Shown piece after piece: positions 35,011 through 43,221 of a stretch of DNA of 64,000 nt. The notes beneath the pieces are model-generated. The model saw only the letters and a list, made by a program, of their open reading frames with translations, ran no database searches and was not told the origin of the DNA. The stretch is from Thermomicrobiales bacterium (GTDB lineage Bacteria; Chloroflexota; Chloroflexia; Thermomicrobiales; UBA6265). Numbering within the stretch: the first letter of the stretch is position 1; every line of letters starts with the position of its first letter. A program made the translations under genes and the position numbers. The stretch is from positions 76,779 through 140,778 of the forward strand of contig JAHBVL010000006.1 of assembly GCA_019637585.1 (NCBI GenBank), in the 5' to 3' direction.

Positions 35011-35274
35011 ATGCCAATGAATACCTTCAATCTGTACATGGATGAAGTGCCGCCCGATCTCGGGGAGGGGCAGGAGTCCTTTTCCGACGTCCTTTTCCGG
35101 TTGGTTCCCTCGTTCGAGGATGCCGCCGATCCGGACGACGCTGTTCTGGCCGGTCTCGATATCTACGATCTTCTCGATCTGCGCAACGCCATCCAGGAGG
35201 TCATCGACATCTTCGCCACCGCGTCGCTCGATCCGGCGTTCGTGGAGCAACTGGAAGAGGACGCGGCCGAGTAG
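35011..35274 (+). CDS. Small acidic protein of unknown function (87 aa)
   Basis: The 87 residues are strongly acidic (DEVPPDLGEGQESFSD, EDAADPDDAV, EQLEEDAAE) with hydrophobic stretches such as VLAGLDIYDLLDLRNAIQEV that probably form helices. No signal or membrane span. GGAG lies 4 bases before the first ATG; the ATG at 35017 is an alternative. It follows the M81 gene after 54 bases and may share its transcript. I do not recognise a family. Confidence 0.6.
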   Translation: MPMNTFNLYMDEVPPDLGEGQESFSDVLFRLVPSFEDAADPDDAVLAGLDIYDLLDLRNAIQEVIDIFATASLDPAFVEQLEEDAAE

Positions 35275-35320
35275 TCCGAGCCGATCGCCATTCCGACCGG
35301 AGTGAAGCTGAGAATCCGGC

Positions 35321-35550
35321 CAACTTGCATCGTCATCCGGAGCGAAGCGGAGTGGAGGGATCTCTCGTTGGGCGCCGGGAGTCGCTGCGTATGAGCAGGC
35401 AGCCGGGCGCGAAGGAGAGATTCCTCGGCTTCGCTCGGAATGACAGTGGGCGTCGTCGCCCGGCATGATGATGGGACTTCGCTCGGAATGACAATGGCTT
35501 CGCTCGGAATGACAGTGGGCTTCGCCCAGAATAACAGTGGCTTCGCCCCG
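35321..35550. repeat. Intergenic GGAATGACA-type repeat cluster
   Basis: CTTCGCTCGGAATGACA occurs three times (35429-35445, 35477-35493, 35498-35514), with a decayed fourth unit to about 35530. An opposite-strand version lies at about 35331-35370 (GTCATCCGGAGCGAAGCGGA, then GGGATCTCTCG), so the cluster contains a long imperfect inverted repeat. Read on the minus strand it gives a CHSERS-like pseudo-peptide seen in many spurious ORFs. It separates the convergent small acidic gene and ppk. Confidence 0.75.
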
Positions 35551-35552
35551 AG

Positions 35553-37799
35553 CTAGGGAGCGTCCCCGAAGACGCTGCATTTCGCGTAGAGCTTGGCCAG
35601 TTCGCGATGGATGTCGCGGCGGAGTTTTCCTTTACCGCCAGTTTCGACTCTCGTCCAGCAGGCATCCCTGCCGAGGGTCCAGGAATTGACGTTGTCGGCC
35701 AGGTACCGGGGCAAGACCTCGGTACGAAGGTGGTCGCGAATCGCGGGGTCGCCAATCGGGAAAACGACTTCCACCCGGCGGTCGAGATTGCGCTCCATCA
35801 GATCGGCACTGCCGAGCAGGAACTCAGCTTCGCCGCCATGGGCGAAATGGTAGAGGCGGCTGTGTTCGAGAAACTGGCCGATCAGCGACCGCACCCGGAT
35901 GTTCTCACTCCAGCCCGGCACACCCGGTCTCAGACAGCAGGCTCCCCGCACAACAAGATCGACCTTCACCCCGGCCTGCGAAGCGGCATAGAGCGCGCGG
36001 ATGAGCTCCTTGTCCACGAGCGAGTTCATCTTGAAGAAGAGCCACCCGCCGCCCACTTTCTTGTGCGCTTCGATCTCCCGGGCGATCGCCTCGTGGAAGC
36101 GTTCGCGCAGGGAATGCGGCGCCACCCAGAGTGAGCGGAAATCCTCCTGGTCCGAATAACCGGTCAGGACGTTGAAGAGTTCGACGACGTCGTGCGTGAT
36201 CTCCGGCCGTGAGGTGAAGAATCCGATGTCTTCATAGACTTTTGCCGTGGTGGCGTTGTAATTGCCGGTCGATAGGTGAACGTAGCTGCGCAGTCCGTCT
36301 TCCTCCCGGCGGACCACCAGCGTGACCTTGCAATGCGTTTTGAGACCGGCCAGCCCATAGGTCACGTGGACCCCATGGTGCTCCAGCTCCTGTGCCCAGG
36401 TGATGTTGTTCTCTTCATCGAATCGCGCTTTGAGCTCGAGGAGCACCGCAACCTGCGTGTCGTCATCGCGGGCTTCGATCAGCGACGGGATCAGCGGCGA
36501 TTCCTGGCCGATCCGGTAGAGCGTTTGCTTGATGGCCACAACGTCGGCGTCTCGCGATGCGGCGGTGACGAAATCGGTGACGATGTTGAACGACTGGTAG
36601 GGATGATGGATCAGGATGTCGCGCTCACGGATCGTGGCGAAGATATCGCGAGATCCCCAGGCGGTCGTTTCATCGGGATCGGCCGGAGGCGCCGCATCGC
36701 CGCGTAGCAGCTTGGCCGGACTGAACGGCGCATCCTTGAGATCGGGGCGATCGAGACGGTGGAGCTCGCGCACGCCCTCGAGGGCGAGTGGGCCTGGCTG
36801 GACATAGAGCTCGCGGTCCGAGGCGCCGAGCTGGTGGAGGAGCCAGTTCCGGACATCCAGATTCATCGTGTCCGAGACGACCAACCGGACGACTGAGCCG
36901 AAGGTGCGCTCCGACAGCATCTCCCGCATGATCGAGAGAAGGTCATGCGCTTCTTCGTCGTCCTCGTCGATTTCGATGTCGGCGTCGCGCGTGACATGAA
37001 ACGGATAGGACGCTACCGCTTCGTTGCCGGGGAAAAGCGCGCCAAGATTGGCTGCAACGAGATCCTCCAGCCAGACGAACGTGACTGTCCGGTCGCCGTG
37101 ATCCTCAGGGTGATCGACGCGAATCAATCGCGGCAGCACCGCCGGGATCTTGATGCGGGCGTAGCGGCTTCCGTCTTTCGATTGCAGCTCGACAAGGAGG
37201 TTGAGGCTGTCGTTCGAAATGTGGGGAAAGCGGCGGGCCCGGTCGATGGCCTGCGGGGTCAGAACGGGAAAGACCTCCCGCATGAAGTACTCAGCCATGA
37301 CCTGCTGGGTGTCGGGGTCGAGTGCCGCCACTTCGGTCACCCGGATACCGCGCCGGCGCAGGCGAGGCACGAGCAGGCTGGCAAAGGTTCTAGCCTGTTC
37401 GTTGATCTGATGTTGAATCCCGTCATGAATGGCGGTGTATTGCTGCAGGGGCGTTCGGCCATCGGCGCCAGGATCGGTGATGCCCGCCACAATCTTGCGT
37501 TTGACCCCGGCGACGCGAATCATCAGGAACTCGTCGAGATTGGAGGCGACGATCGACAGAAACCGGACTCGCTCCAGCAGCGGCACGCTCGACTGCTGCG
37601 CGACGGTGAGCACGCGGGCGTTGAAGTCGAGCCAGCTCAATTCGCGGTTGATGAACAGTTCGGGGAGAAGGGGAGGGAGATCCCGTTCGGGTCGAGCGCC
37701 TGAAGTGGCAGGAATGGGATCGGCGGGAGGAGCGACGACGATGTCGGGTTGGGCGCTTTTGACCTGTTTTTTCGCTTTGCGCTTGTTTCGGCTGACCAT
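35553..37799 (-). CDS. ppk: Polyphosphate kinase 1
   Basis: Reversibly polymerizes phosphate from ATP into polyphosphate. The 748 residues contain the N-domain FINRELSWLDFNARVL, the head domain with NLDEFLMIRVAGVK, and two phospholipase-D-like catalytic domains. The phospho-His is expected in GLKTHCKVTLVVRRE, with YVHLSTGNYN downstream and LGSADLMERNLDRRVEV in the second half. The ATG at 37799 has GGAG 8 bases upstream; a GTG seven codons earlier is less likely. The first 45 residues are basic and probably disordered. A small helical gene lies just upstream. Confidence 0.96.
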   Translation of the reverse strand: MVSRNKRKAKKQVKSAQPDIVVAPPADPIPATSGARPERDLPPLLPELFINRELSWLDFNARVLTVAQQSSVPLLERVRFLSIVASNLDEFLMIRVAGVKRKIVAGITDPGADGRTPLQQYTAIHDGIQHQINEQARTFASLLVPRLRRRGIRVTEVAALDPDTQQVMAEYFMREVFPVLTPQAIDRARRFPHISNDSLNLLVELQSKDGSRYARIKIPAVLPRLIRVDHPEDHGDRTVTFVWLEDLVAANLGALFPGNEAVASYPFHVTRDADIEIDEDDEEAHDLLSIMREMLSERTFGSVVRLVVSDTMNLDVRNWLLHQLGASDRELYVQPGPLALEGVRELHRLDRPDLKDAPFSPAKLLRGDAAPPADPDETTAWGSRDIFATIRERDILIHHPYQSFNIVTDFVTAASRDADVVAIKQTLYRIGQESPLIPSLIEARDDDTQVAVLLELKARFDEENNITWAQELEHHGVHVTYGLAGLKTHCKVTLVVRREEDGLRSYVHLSTGNYNATTAKVYEDIGFFTSRPEITHDVVELFNVLTGYSDQEDFRSLWVAPHSLRERFHEAIAREIEAHKKVGGGWLFFKMNSLVDKELIRALYAASQAGVKVDLVVRGACCLRPGVPGWSENIRVRSLIGQFLEHSRLYHFAHGGEAEFLLGSADLMERNLDRRVEVVFPIGDPAIRDHLRTEVLPRYLADNVNSWTLGRDACWTRVETGGKGKLRRDIHRELAKLYAKCSVFGDAP

Positions 37800-37851
37800 C
37801 GATGACTCCGAGCGACTCACGGTGGTGCGGAGACACTCGCAGAACGGCGGA

Positions 37852-38115
37852 TCAGCTCTCCGCGCCGCCGACAGGTCCCTGGAGGGATTCGGCCTGATTG
37901 CTCACCATGCGAAGCGCGAGAACGGGAAGAAATGTCGTCACCTTGACGGAATCTCCCCAGAGCTCGGCAACTGCTGTCGATGCCCAGCCGGCCAATGTCT
38001 CTTCGGCAATTGTATCGCCGTATTTTCGTGATGCATCACGGGCGACGCGAGCCGCGATTGCCTCCTGCGTCGGAGCAGGTGGAATGATTTGCGGTGAAGA
38101 AGTGATGGTGTCCAC
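37852..38115 (-). CDS. Small three-helix-bundle-like protein
   Basis: The 87 residues from the GTG at 38115 have AAAGGACAAAGG upstream. The C-terminal two thirds form amphipathic helices: ARVARDASRKYGDTIAEETL, WASTAVAELWG and VKVTTFLPVLALRMVSNQ. The last resembles the F-x-PVL-x-x-R helix of DUF3562-type three-helix-bundle dimerization proteins. Upstream codons in the same frame are basic and Cys-rich and look untranslated. It precedes ppk by 52 bases on the same strand. Function unknown. Confidence 0.6.
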   Translation of the reverse strand: MDTITSSPQIIPPAPTQEAIAARVARDASRKYGDTIAEETLAGWASTAVAELWGDSVKVTTFLPVLALRMVSNQAESLQGPVGGAES

Positions 38116-38340
38116 GCCTTTGTCCTTTCCGCATGGCCGCGACTGGTAGCGATGCAGAAATCGTTGATTGGCCGCGCATTCGAACAGGAGACGCCCTGTC
38201 CGCTGCGCGCCCTTTCCCATCACGAATGGTGCGTGTTTGTGGCTGGCTGTCACAGCTCGCAGTGTTAACAGATCGTAAAAGGTATGGTGAAAAATGAGCG
38301 TCGACGACCAGCCGTTCGGGAGTTTTGCAGAGGTTTCACC

Positions 38341-38370
38341 TTGACAGGTGGCGGCCTCCTCCTTTAGGAA
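38341..38370 (+). promoter_or_regulatory. Probable promoter of the Liv-type ABC operon
   Basis: A perfect TTGACA (38341-38346) is followed after 18 bases by TAGGAA (38365-38370), 55 bases before the binding-protein start. The rest of the 309-base gap from 38116 contains no gene that I can support; it is the divergent promoter region for the small minus-strand gene and this operon. Confidence 0.55.
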
Positions 38371-38424
38371 TGCTCAGGACAAAACAAATCGGCATTTCCG
38401 GATCAGGAAACGGAGGACCAATTG

Positions 38425-39621
38425 ATGAAGGCCCTATTCCGACCAGCCGTTGTTTCCCTCGTGCTGGCGCTGTTGCTTTCGGCGCCATTTGCCATGTCGC
38501 AATCGACCGTGGCGCAGGACGAGGGACCAATTTTGATTGGCGCGCCGGTCAACCTGACCGACTGGATGGCCGCCTACGACGTTCCGCCCCTGGAAGGGGC
38601 CAAGCTGGCCGTCAAGCAGATCAATGCGAATGGCGGAGTGCTTGGCCGTGAGCTGCAGATCATCGAGCTCGACGGCAAAACCGATCCCGCCACGGTCGGC
38701 AATGTCGCCCGCGAGCTGATCAGCCAGGGCGCGGAGATCATTCTGGCGCCGTGCGACTTCGACTACGGCGCGCCGGCCTCCCAGGCAGCGCAGGAAGCCG
38801 GATTGGTCGGTATCTCCTTCTGCGCATCGTCGCCCCTTTTCGGCTCCGCGACGCTGGGAGACAAGCAGTTCACCCTGTCGATGTGGAATCAGACGATGTC
38901 CGCCGCTGCTGCGCAGTTCGGTATCCAGGAGCAGGGCTGGACCACAGCCGCCACGATCATCGATCAGGCCACTGAGTACACGCAATCGCTCGGCGACTAC
39001 TTCGTCGAGACCTGGTCGCATCTCGGTGGTGAGGTTGTCAGCGAGGATACCTATCAGCAGGGCGACATGACCGCGTCTGCCCAGGCGCAGCGGATTCTCG
39101 GTCTGGACGAGCAGCCGGACGTCATTTTCGTTTCGTCCAACATGCCCGACTACGCCGCGATCATCGCGGACCTTCGGTCGGCGGGTATCGAGTCGGCGAT
39201 CATGGGTGGCGACGCCATGGACACTGAAGAGTTCTATGAAGCGCTTGGCGCCGATCTCGGCAACAACATCTTCATTTCCACTCACTCGTTCATCGGCGCG
39301 GAGGCTGGACCCGAGATGGAGCAGTTCATCGCCGATTTCGAGGCTGAGTATGGGCGGCCACCAGGGGTCAGCTTCGCGGCCATGGGTTGGGACGTGATCC
39401 ACGTCCTGGCGGCGGCGATCGAGGCGGCAGGCACCACTGAGGGCGCCGCACTGGCTGCCGCAATGGTCAACACCGAGTTCCCGGGGCTGAGCGGCAACCT
39501 GACCTGGTCGGACGCCGAAAGCGGGCATATTCCGCAGAAAGAGGCGTTCATTCTGGAGATCGTGGATGGCGCTCCCACGTTCGTGATGCGCCTGAAGCCG
39601 GAATGGCAGCCGGAAACCTAG
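38425..39621 (+). CDS. Branched-chain-amino-acid-type ABC substrate-binding protein
   Basis: Exported binding protein of 398 residues of the Liv/type I periplasmic fold. A Sec signal (VVSLVLALLLSAPFAM, cleavage near TVAQ) is followed by IGAPVNLTDW, GAKLAVKQINANGGVLGREL and VARELISQGAEIILAP, typical of the LivJ/K group. GGAGGA 7 bases upstream supports the ATG at 38425 over the TTG just before. It is the first gene of a ten-kilobase operon with its own ATPases and permeases. The ligand may be an amino acid, amine or amide, judging from the downstream enzymes. Confidence 0.93.
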   Translation: MKALFRPAVVSLVLALLLSAPFAMSQSTVAQDEGPILIGAPVNLTDWMAAYDVPPLEGAKLAVKQINANGGVLGRELQIIELDGKTDPATVGNVARELISQGAEIILAPCDFDYGAPASQAAQEAGLVGISFCASSPLFGSATLGDKQFTLSMWNQTMSAAAAQFGIQEQGWTTAATIIDQATEYTQSLGDYFVETWSHLGGEVVSEDTYQQGDMTASAQAQRILGLDEQPDVIFVSSNMPDYAAIIADLRSAGIESAIMGGDAMDTEEFYEALGADLGNNIFISTHSFIGAEAGPEMEQFIADFEAEYGRPPGVSFAAMGWDVIHVLAAAIEAAGTTEGAALAAAMVNTEFPGLSGNLTWSDAESGHIPQKEAFILEIVDGAPTFVMRLKPEWQPET

Positions 39622-39629
39622 AATCTCGA

Positions 39630-39708
39630 GGAGCGCCTGGCGTTGACCGGGCGCTCCAGCAGTGAATCGATCCCTGGCATCTGGGGCGCCCAGCCGGCGC
39701 CCCAGATG
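39630..39708 (+). promoter_or_regulatory. Two stable hairpins between binding protein and livG
   Basis: Hairpin 1 pairs GGAGCGCC (39630-39637) with GGCGCTCC (39650-39657). Hairpin 2 pairs CATCTGGGGCGCC (39678-39690) with GGCGCCCCAGATG (39696-39708): 13 perfect pairs and a 5-base loop. Neither is followed by a T-run. Placed after the binding-protein gene, they probably act as a 3' stabilizer or partial attenuator, giving more binding protein than transporter. Confidence 0.55.
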
Positions 39709-39728
39709 GTGGAAGCTCAGGTGCGTTT

Positions 39729-40460
39729 GTGTCGGATAGTCTTCGCGTCGAGTCGCTGACGAAAGATTTCGCCGGATTGCGGGCCGTCGATGGCGTTTCC
39801 CTCGGCGTGGAGCAGGGGGAGATTCTCGGCTTGATCGGTCCCAACGGCTCGGGCAAGACCACCACAATCAATCTCATCACCGGACTCCTGAACATCACCT
39901 CGGGCCGAGTCATGGTTGGCGATCAGGACATCACCGGATGGGCTCCACACCGGATCGCCCGGTCCGGGCTGGCCCGGACATTCCAGGTCGTGCGGTTGTT
40001 CGAGGAATTCACCGTCCGGGAGAACGTCGAAGTCGCGGCAATCGCCGCGACGGGCGCGAATCGCTCCGTGGCGCGAGAACAGGCCAACAGAGCGCTCGTC
40101 CAGATGAACATCGCGCATCTGGCCGAAACGCAGGCAAGCGTCTTGCCGCAGGGCGAGGAGCGGATCGTCGAGATCGCCCGGGCTCTGGCCACAAATCCGC
40201 GCTTCCTCCTTCTCGACGAACCGGGCGCCGGACTCAACGACGCCGAGATCGAGCAATTTCTGCCGATGCTTCACCGAATCCGTGAAGAAACAGGGTGCGG
40301 CATCCTGATCGTCGATCACGATATGCGTCTGATCATGAATCTCTGCGACCGGTTGCATGTGCTGAACTATGGGCAGACGATCGCAGAAGGGACGCCGGAC
40401 GAGGTGCGTTCCGATCCTGACGTGATCGAGGCATACCTGGGCGCCGAGGTGGCCGCATGA
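39729..40460 (+). CDS. Liv-type ABC transporter ATP-binding protein (LivG-like)
   Basis: ATPase of 243 residues. Walker A is GPNGSGKTT (about 37-45) and Walker B FLLLDEPGAGL; the Q-loop lies in ARTFQVVRLFEEFTV, and the switch His in VDHDMRLIMNLCDR. The C-terminal motif EGTPDEVRSDPDVIEAYLG is typical of LivG. The ABC signature is unusual, LPQGEERIVEIARAL instead of LS-x-G-Q, although the Gly and following Glu-Arg are kept. The GTG start lies 21 bases after hairpin 2; the stop overlaps livF (ATGA). Confidence 0.93.
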   Translation: MSDSLRVESLTKDFAGLRAVDGVSLGVEQGEILGLIGPNGSGKTTTINLITGLLNITSGRVMVGDQDITGWAPHRIARSGLARTFQVVRLFEEFTVRENVEVAAIAATGANRSVAREQANRALVQMNIAHLAETQASVLPQGEERIVEIARALATNPRFLLLDEPGAGLNDAEIEQFLPMLHRIREETGCGILIVDHDMRLIMNLCDRLHVLNYGQTIAEGTPDEVRSDPDVIEAYLGAEVAA

Positions 40461-41200
40461 GCCTCCTCGCCATCGACGATATCCACGTGAACTATGGCGC
40501 CATCTCGGCCGTGCGCGGCGTGTCGCTGACCGTCGATCAGGGGGAGGTCGTTGGGCTGATCGGCGTCAATGGCGCCGGAAAGAGCACCACGATGCTCAGC
40601 ATTGTCGGTGTCGTCAAACCGCAGCGGGGCACGATCGTCTATTCCGGTCAATCGCTGATTGGCCAATCGCCGGAAACCATCCTCAGACTGGGTATAGCCC
40701 CGGTCATGGAGGGGCGCCGCATCTTTCCGTCATTGACGGTCGAGGAGAATCTGCGGCTCGGCGCCGCCACGAAGAAAGACAAACAGCAGGTCGAACAGGA
40801 TATCGATCGCTGGACCACCTTTTTTCCCATCCTGCGGGAGCGGTTTGGCAAACCGGCAGGAAACCTCTCCGGTGGACAGCAGCAGATGCTGGCGGTGGCC
40901 AGAGCGTTGATGTCGCGCCCGACCATGCTCCTGATGGACGAACCCTCGCTCGGTCTCTCGCCAAAACTGGTGGGTGACGTGTTCGCACTGATCCGTGAGC
41001 TACGCGATATGGGTATGACGATCCTGCTCGTCGAGCAGAATGTGCGGATGACGCTGGATATCGTCAACCGGGTCTATCTACTGAACACCGGGCGCGTGGA
41101 GTTCGCCGGAACGCCGGACGAGCTCCGGGCGCGAGGGGATGTCGAACGAGCCTACCTGCATGGTGGTGGTCTCGCTCAGAAATCGGCGTCGCCGGCATGA
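40457..41200 (+). CDS. Liv-type ABC transporter ATP-binding protein (LivF-like)
   Basis: Second ATPase of the transporter, 247 residues. Walker A is GVNGAGKST, the signature a canonical NLSGGQQQMLAVARALM, Walker B MLLMDEPSLGLSP, and the switch His position is replaced by the usual LVEQNV of LivF proteins. MEGRRIFPSLTVEENL is a LivF hallmark. It overlaps livG upstream and the permease downstream by 4 bases each. The last ten residues (GLAQKSASPA) are dispensable-looking. Confidence 0.95.
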   Translation: MSLLAIDDIHVNYGAISAVRGVSLTVDQGEVVGLIGVNGAGKSTTMLSIVGVVKPQRGTIVYSGQSLIGQSPETILRLGIAPVMEGRRIFPSLTVEENLRLGAATKKDKQQVEQDIDRWTTFFPILRERFGKPAGNLSGGQQQMLAVARALMSRPTMLLMDEPSLGLSPKLVGDVFALIRELRDMGMTILLVEQNVRMTLDIVNRVYLLNTGRVEFAGTPDELRARGDVERAYLHGGGLAQKSASPA

Positions 41201-42090
41201 TTACCGACCTGGCGCAATACCTCGTTTCAGCACTTTCACTGGGAGGGCTCTACGCGCTGATGGCGCTGGGGCTGGTGATCGTCTACGGCATCCTGCGACT
41301 GATCAACTTCGCCTATGGCGAGCTTGTCATGGTCGCCGGATACGGCATGCTGATCATCGGCAGATCCCCCTGGCCATGGATTTTCGTGGCGATCCTGAGC
41401 ATTCTCTGTGCCGTCATCGCCGCGCTGGTCATGGAACGGGTGGCATTCCGGCCCGTCAGGAACAGCTCGCCGACGACGATGCTGATCACGTCGTTTGCGG
41501 TCAGCACGCTGCTGCAGAACCTGGCGTTGCTGATCATTTCGCCACGTCCCAAAGTGCCGCGTTTGCCGGCCGTGTTCACCAAGAATCTCCGGTTCGGCGG
41601 TGTCCGAATCGACGTGCTCGACCTGAGCGGGCTCATTGTCTCCATCGTCGCGCTCCTGGCGTTGACCCTCTTCCTCCGGAAAACGGTGATCGGGCTGGCG
41701 TTGCGAGCGGCCGCGGACGACTTCACCATGACGCGGCTGATGGGTGTGCGAGCCAATATGGTGATCGCCGCGGCGTTTGCCATCAGCGGGTTGATGGCTG
41801 GCATCGTGGCTCTCTTCTGGATCGGCAACACACGCAGCACGACTCCCACGATCGGCCTGGAGCCGGTCTTGATCGCCTTCATCGCGTCGGTCGTCGGGGG
41901 TATGTCCTCGCTGAAGGGGGCGGTGGTTGGCGGGTATGTGCTCGGATTCCTGACCATCGGACTGCAAACCTGGTTGCCCCGGGATGTGAACGCCTACCGG
42001 GACGCGGTGCTCTTCGGCATCGTGATTCTCGTCCTGCTGGTCCGGCCGGAAGGCATCGTGCGGCCGGTTTGGTCACGGGAGGCGCGCTGA
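41197..42090 (+). CDS. Liv-type ABC transporter permease (LivH-like)
   Basis: Inner-membrane permease of 297 residues with about eight helices. Hallmarks are LSLGGLYALMALGLVIVYGI, LRLINFAYGELVMVAGY, and GLALRAAADDFTMTRLMGV followed by FIASVVGGMSSLKGAVVGGY near the C-terminus. Its ATG overlaps the livF stop. It pairs with the LivM-like permease 3 bases downstream to form the translocation pore. Confidence 0.94.
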   Translation: MITDLAQYLVSALSLGGLYALMALGLVIVYGILRLINFAYGELVMVAGYGMLIIGRSPWPWIFVAILSILCAVIAALVMERVAFRPVRNSSPTTMLITSFAVSTLLQNLALLIISPRPKVPRLPAVFTKNLRFGGVRIDVLDLSGLIVSIVALLALTLFLRKTVIGLALRAAADDFTMTRLMGVRANMVIAAAFAISGLMAGIVALFWIGNTRSTTPTIGLEPVLIAFIASVVGGMSSLKGAVVGGYVLGFLTIGLQTWLPRDVNAYRDAVLFGIVILVLLVRPEGIVRPVWSREAR

Positions 42091-42093
42091 GCG

Positions 42094-43209
42094 GTGACAG
42101 ACCTGAGATCGCTGGCCAGCCGGATATCGACCCCTCTCATTCTGAGCGGCATCGTGTCGCTCATCGCCATCATCGCCTGGTTGCGGGGGGATGTGGTGTT
42201 CGAGCGGGTGGTGACGGTGATGTTCATCAACGTCCTGCTCACCGTGGCGCTGCAGGTGTTCATGGGCAATTCGGGTCTCGGTTCGTTTGGCCAGTACGCT
42301 TTCGTTCTGATCGGCGCTTATTCCTCGATCTGGTTTTCGCTCACGCCGGAACAGAAGAACCTGGCGCTTCCGGATATGCCGGAAGAGTGGTGGTTGTACA
42401 GCCAGCACTACCCCTTCCAGGTGGCTGTTGTGCTGGGAGGTGTGACGGCGCTGATCGTCGGTGCGGTCATTGGGATTGCCTTTGTCCGCCTGCGAGGGGC
42501 CTCTTTCACCATCGCCACCTTCGCGTTTCTGATCGTGGTGCACTCGATCGCGCTGCAGTGGCGGGAAGTGACCCGCGGTTCGCGCACGGTGATCGGTATT
42601 CCCAAAGAGACGTCGCTCCTGATCGCCGCGGTCTGGGCCATTCTGGCTATTCTCATCGGGTACGCCTTCAAGGAGTCGACGATCGGGCTCAAATTGCGCG
42701 CTTCGCGCGAGGATGAGGACGCGGCGTCGAGCATCGGGGTTAATGTCCGGCTGATGCGCTGGATTTCGTGGTGTCTCAGCGTCTTCATGTGTGGTGTGGG
42801 CGGAGCGCTCTGGGCTCATTTCATCCAGCAGTTCTCCCCCCAGCAGTTCTACCTCTCCGAAACCTTCCTGATCGTGGCGATGCTGGTCATCGGTGGATCG
42901 GCAAGCGTCAGTGGCGCCGTGGTCGGCGCGGTTTCCGTGGCCATGGTGTCGGAAGGGATGCGGCAGTTCGAGAATTCGTGGAATCTGGCTCGCCAGAAAG
43001 GAACCAGTATTGGCGACATCCTGCCATTTCAGCTGGTCGGCTTTACCGAGATCGTGATCGCGCTGGCGATGATCCTGGTTCTGGTGCTGCGGCCGTCTGG
43101 CATCATGGGTGGGAGAGAGCTGGCCTGGCCGCTGCGGCGGCGAGGGTCGCCACCGGCGGCGTCATCCGAATCGGTGGGTATGACCGGAGCGACAGATACG
43201 GCTTCGTGA
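42094..43209 (+). CDS. Liv-type ABC transporter permease (LivM-like)
   Basis: Second permease, 371 residues with about ten helices. VALQVFMGNSGLGSFGQYAF (the LivM N-GL-S-GQ motif), LRGASFTIATFAFLIV and LKLRASREDEDAASSIGVN are characteristic, as is LVIGGSASVSGAVVGAV. The C-terminal 30 residues are polar. The GTG lies 3 bases after the LivH-like stop. The aminotransferase begins 12 bases after its end, so transport and catabolism share the operon. Confidence 0.94.
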   Translation: MTDLRSLASRISTPLILSGIVSLIAIIAWLRGDVVFERVVTVMFINVLLTVALQVFMGNSGLGSFGQYAFVLIGAYSSIWFSLTPEQKNLALPDMPEEWWLYSQHYPFQVAVVLGGVTALIVGAVIGIAFVRLRGASFTIATFAFLIVVHSIALQWREVTRGSRTVIGIPKETSLLIAAVWAILAILIGYAFKESTIGLKLRASREDEDAASSIGVNVRLMRWISWCLSVFMCGVGGALWAHFIQQFSPQQFYLSETFLIVAMLVIGGSASVSGAVVGAVSVAMVSEGMRQFENSWNLARQKGTSIGDILPFQLVGFTEIVIALAMILVLVLRPSGIMGGRELAWPLRRRGSPPAASSESVGMTGATDTAS

Positions 43210-43221
43210 AGGAGTCGAGCA

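Noticed and set aside
34993-35580. Minus-strand frame with CHSERS-like repeats as a protein
   Set aside because: It is generated by the intergenic GGAATGACA repeats and overlaps two better-supported genes.
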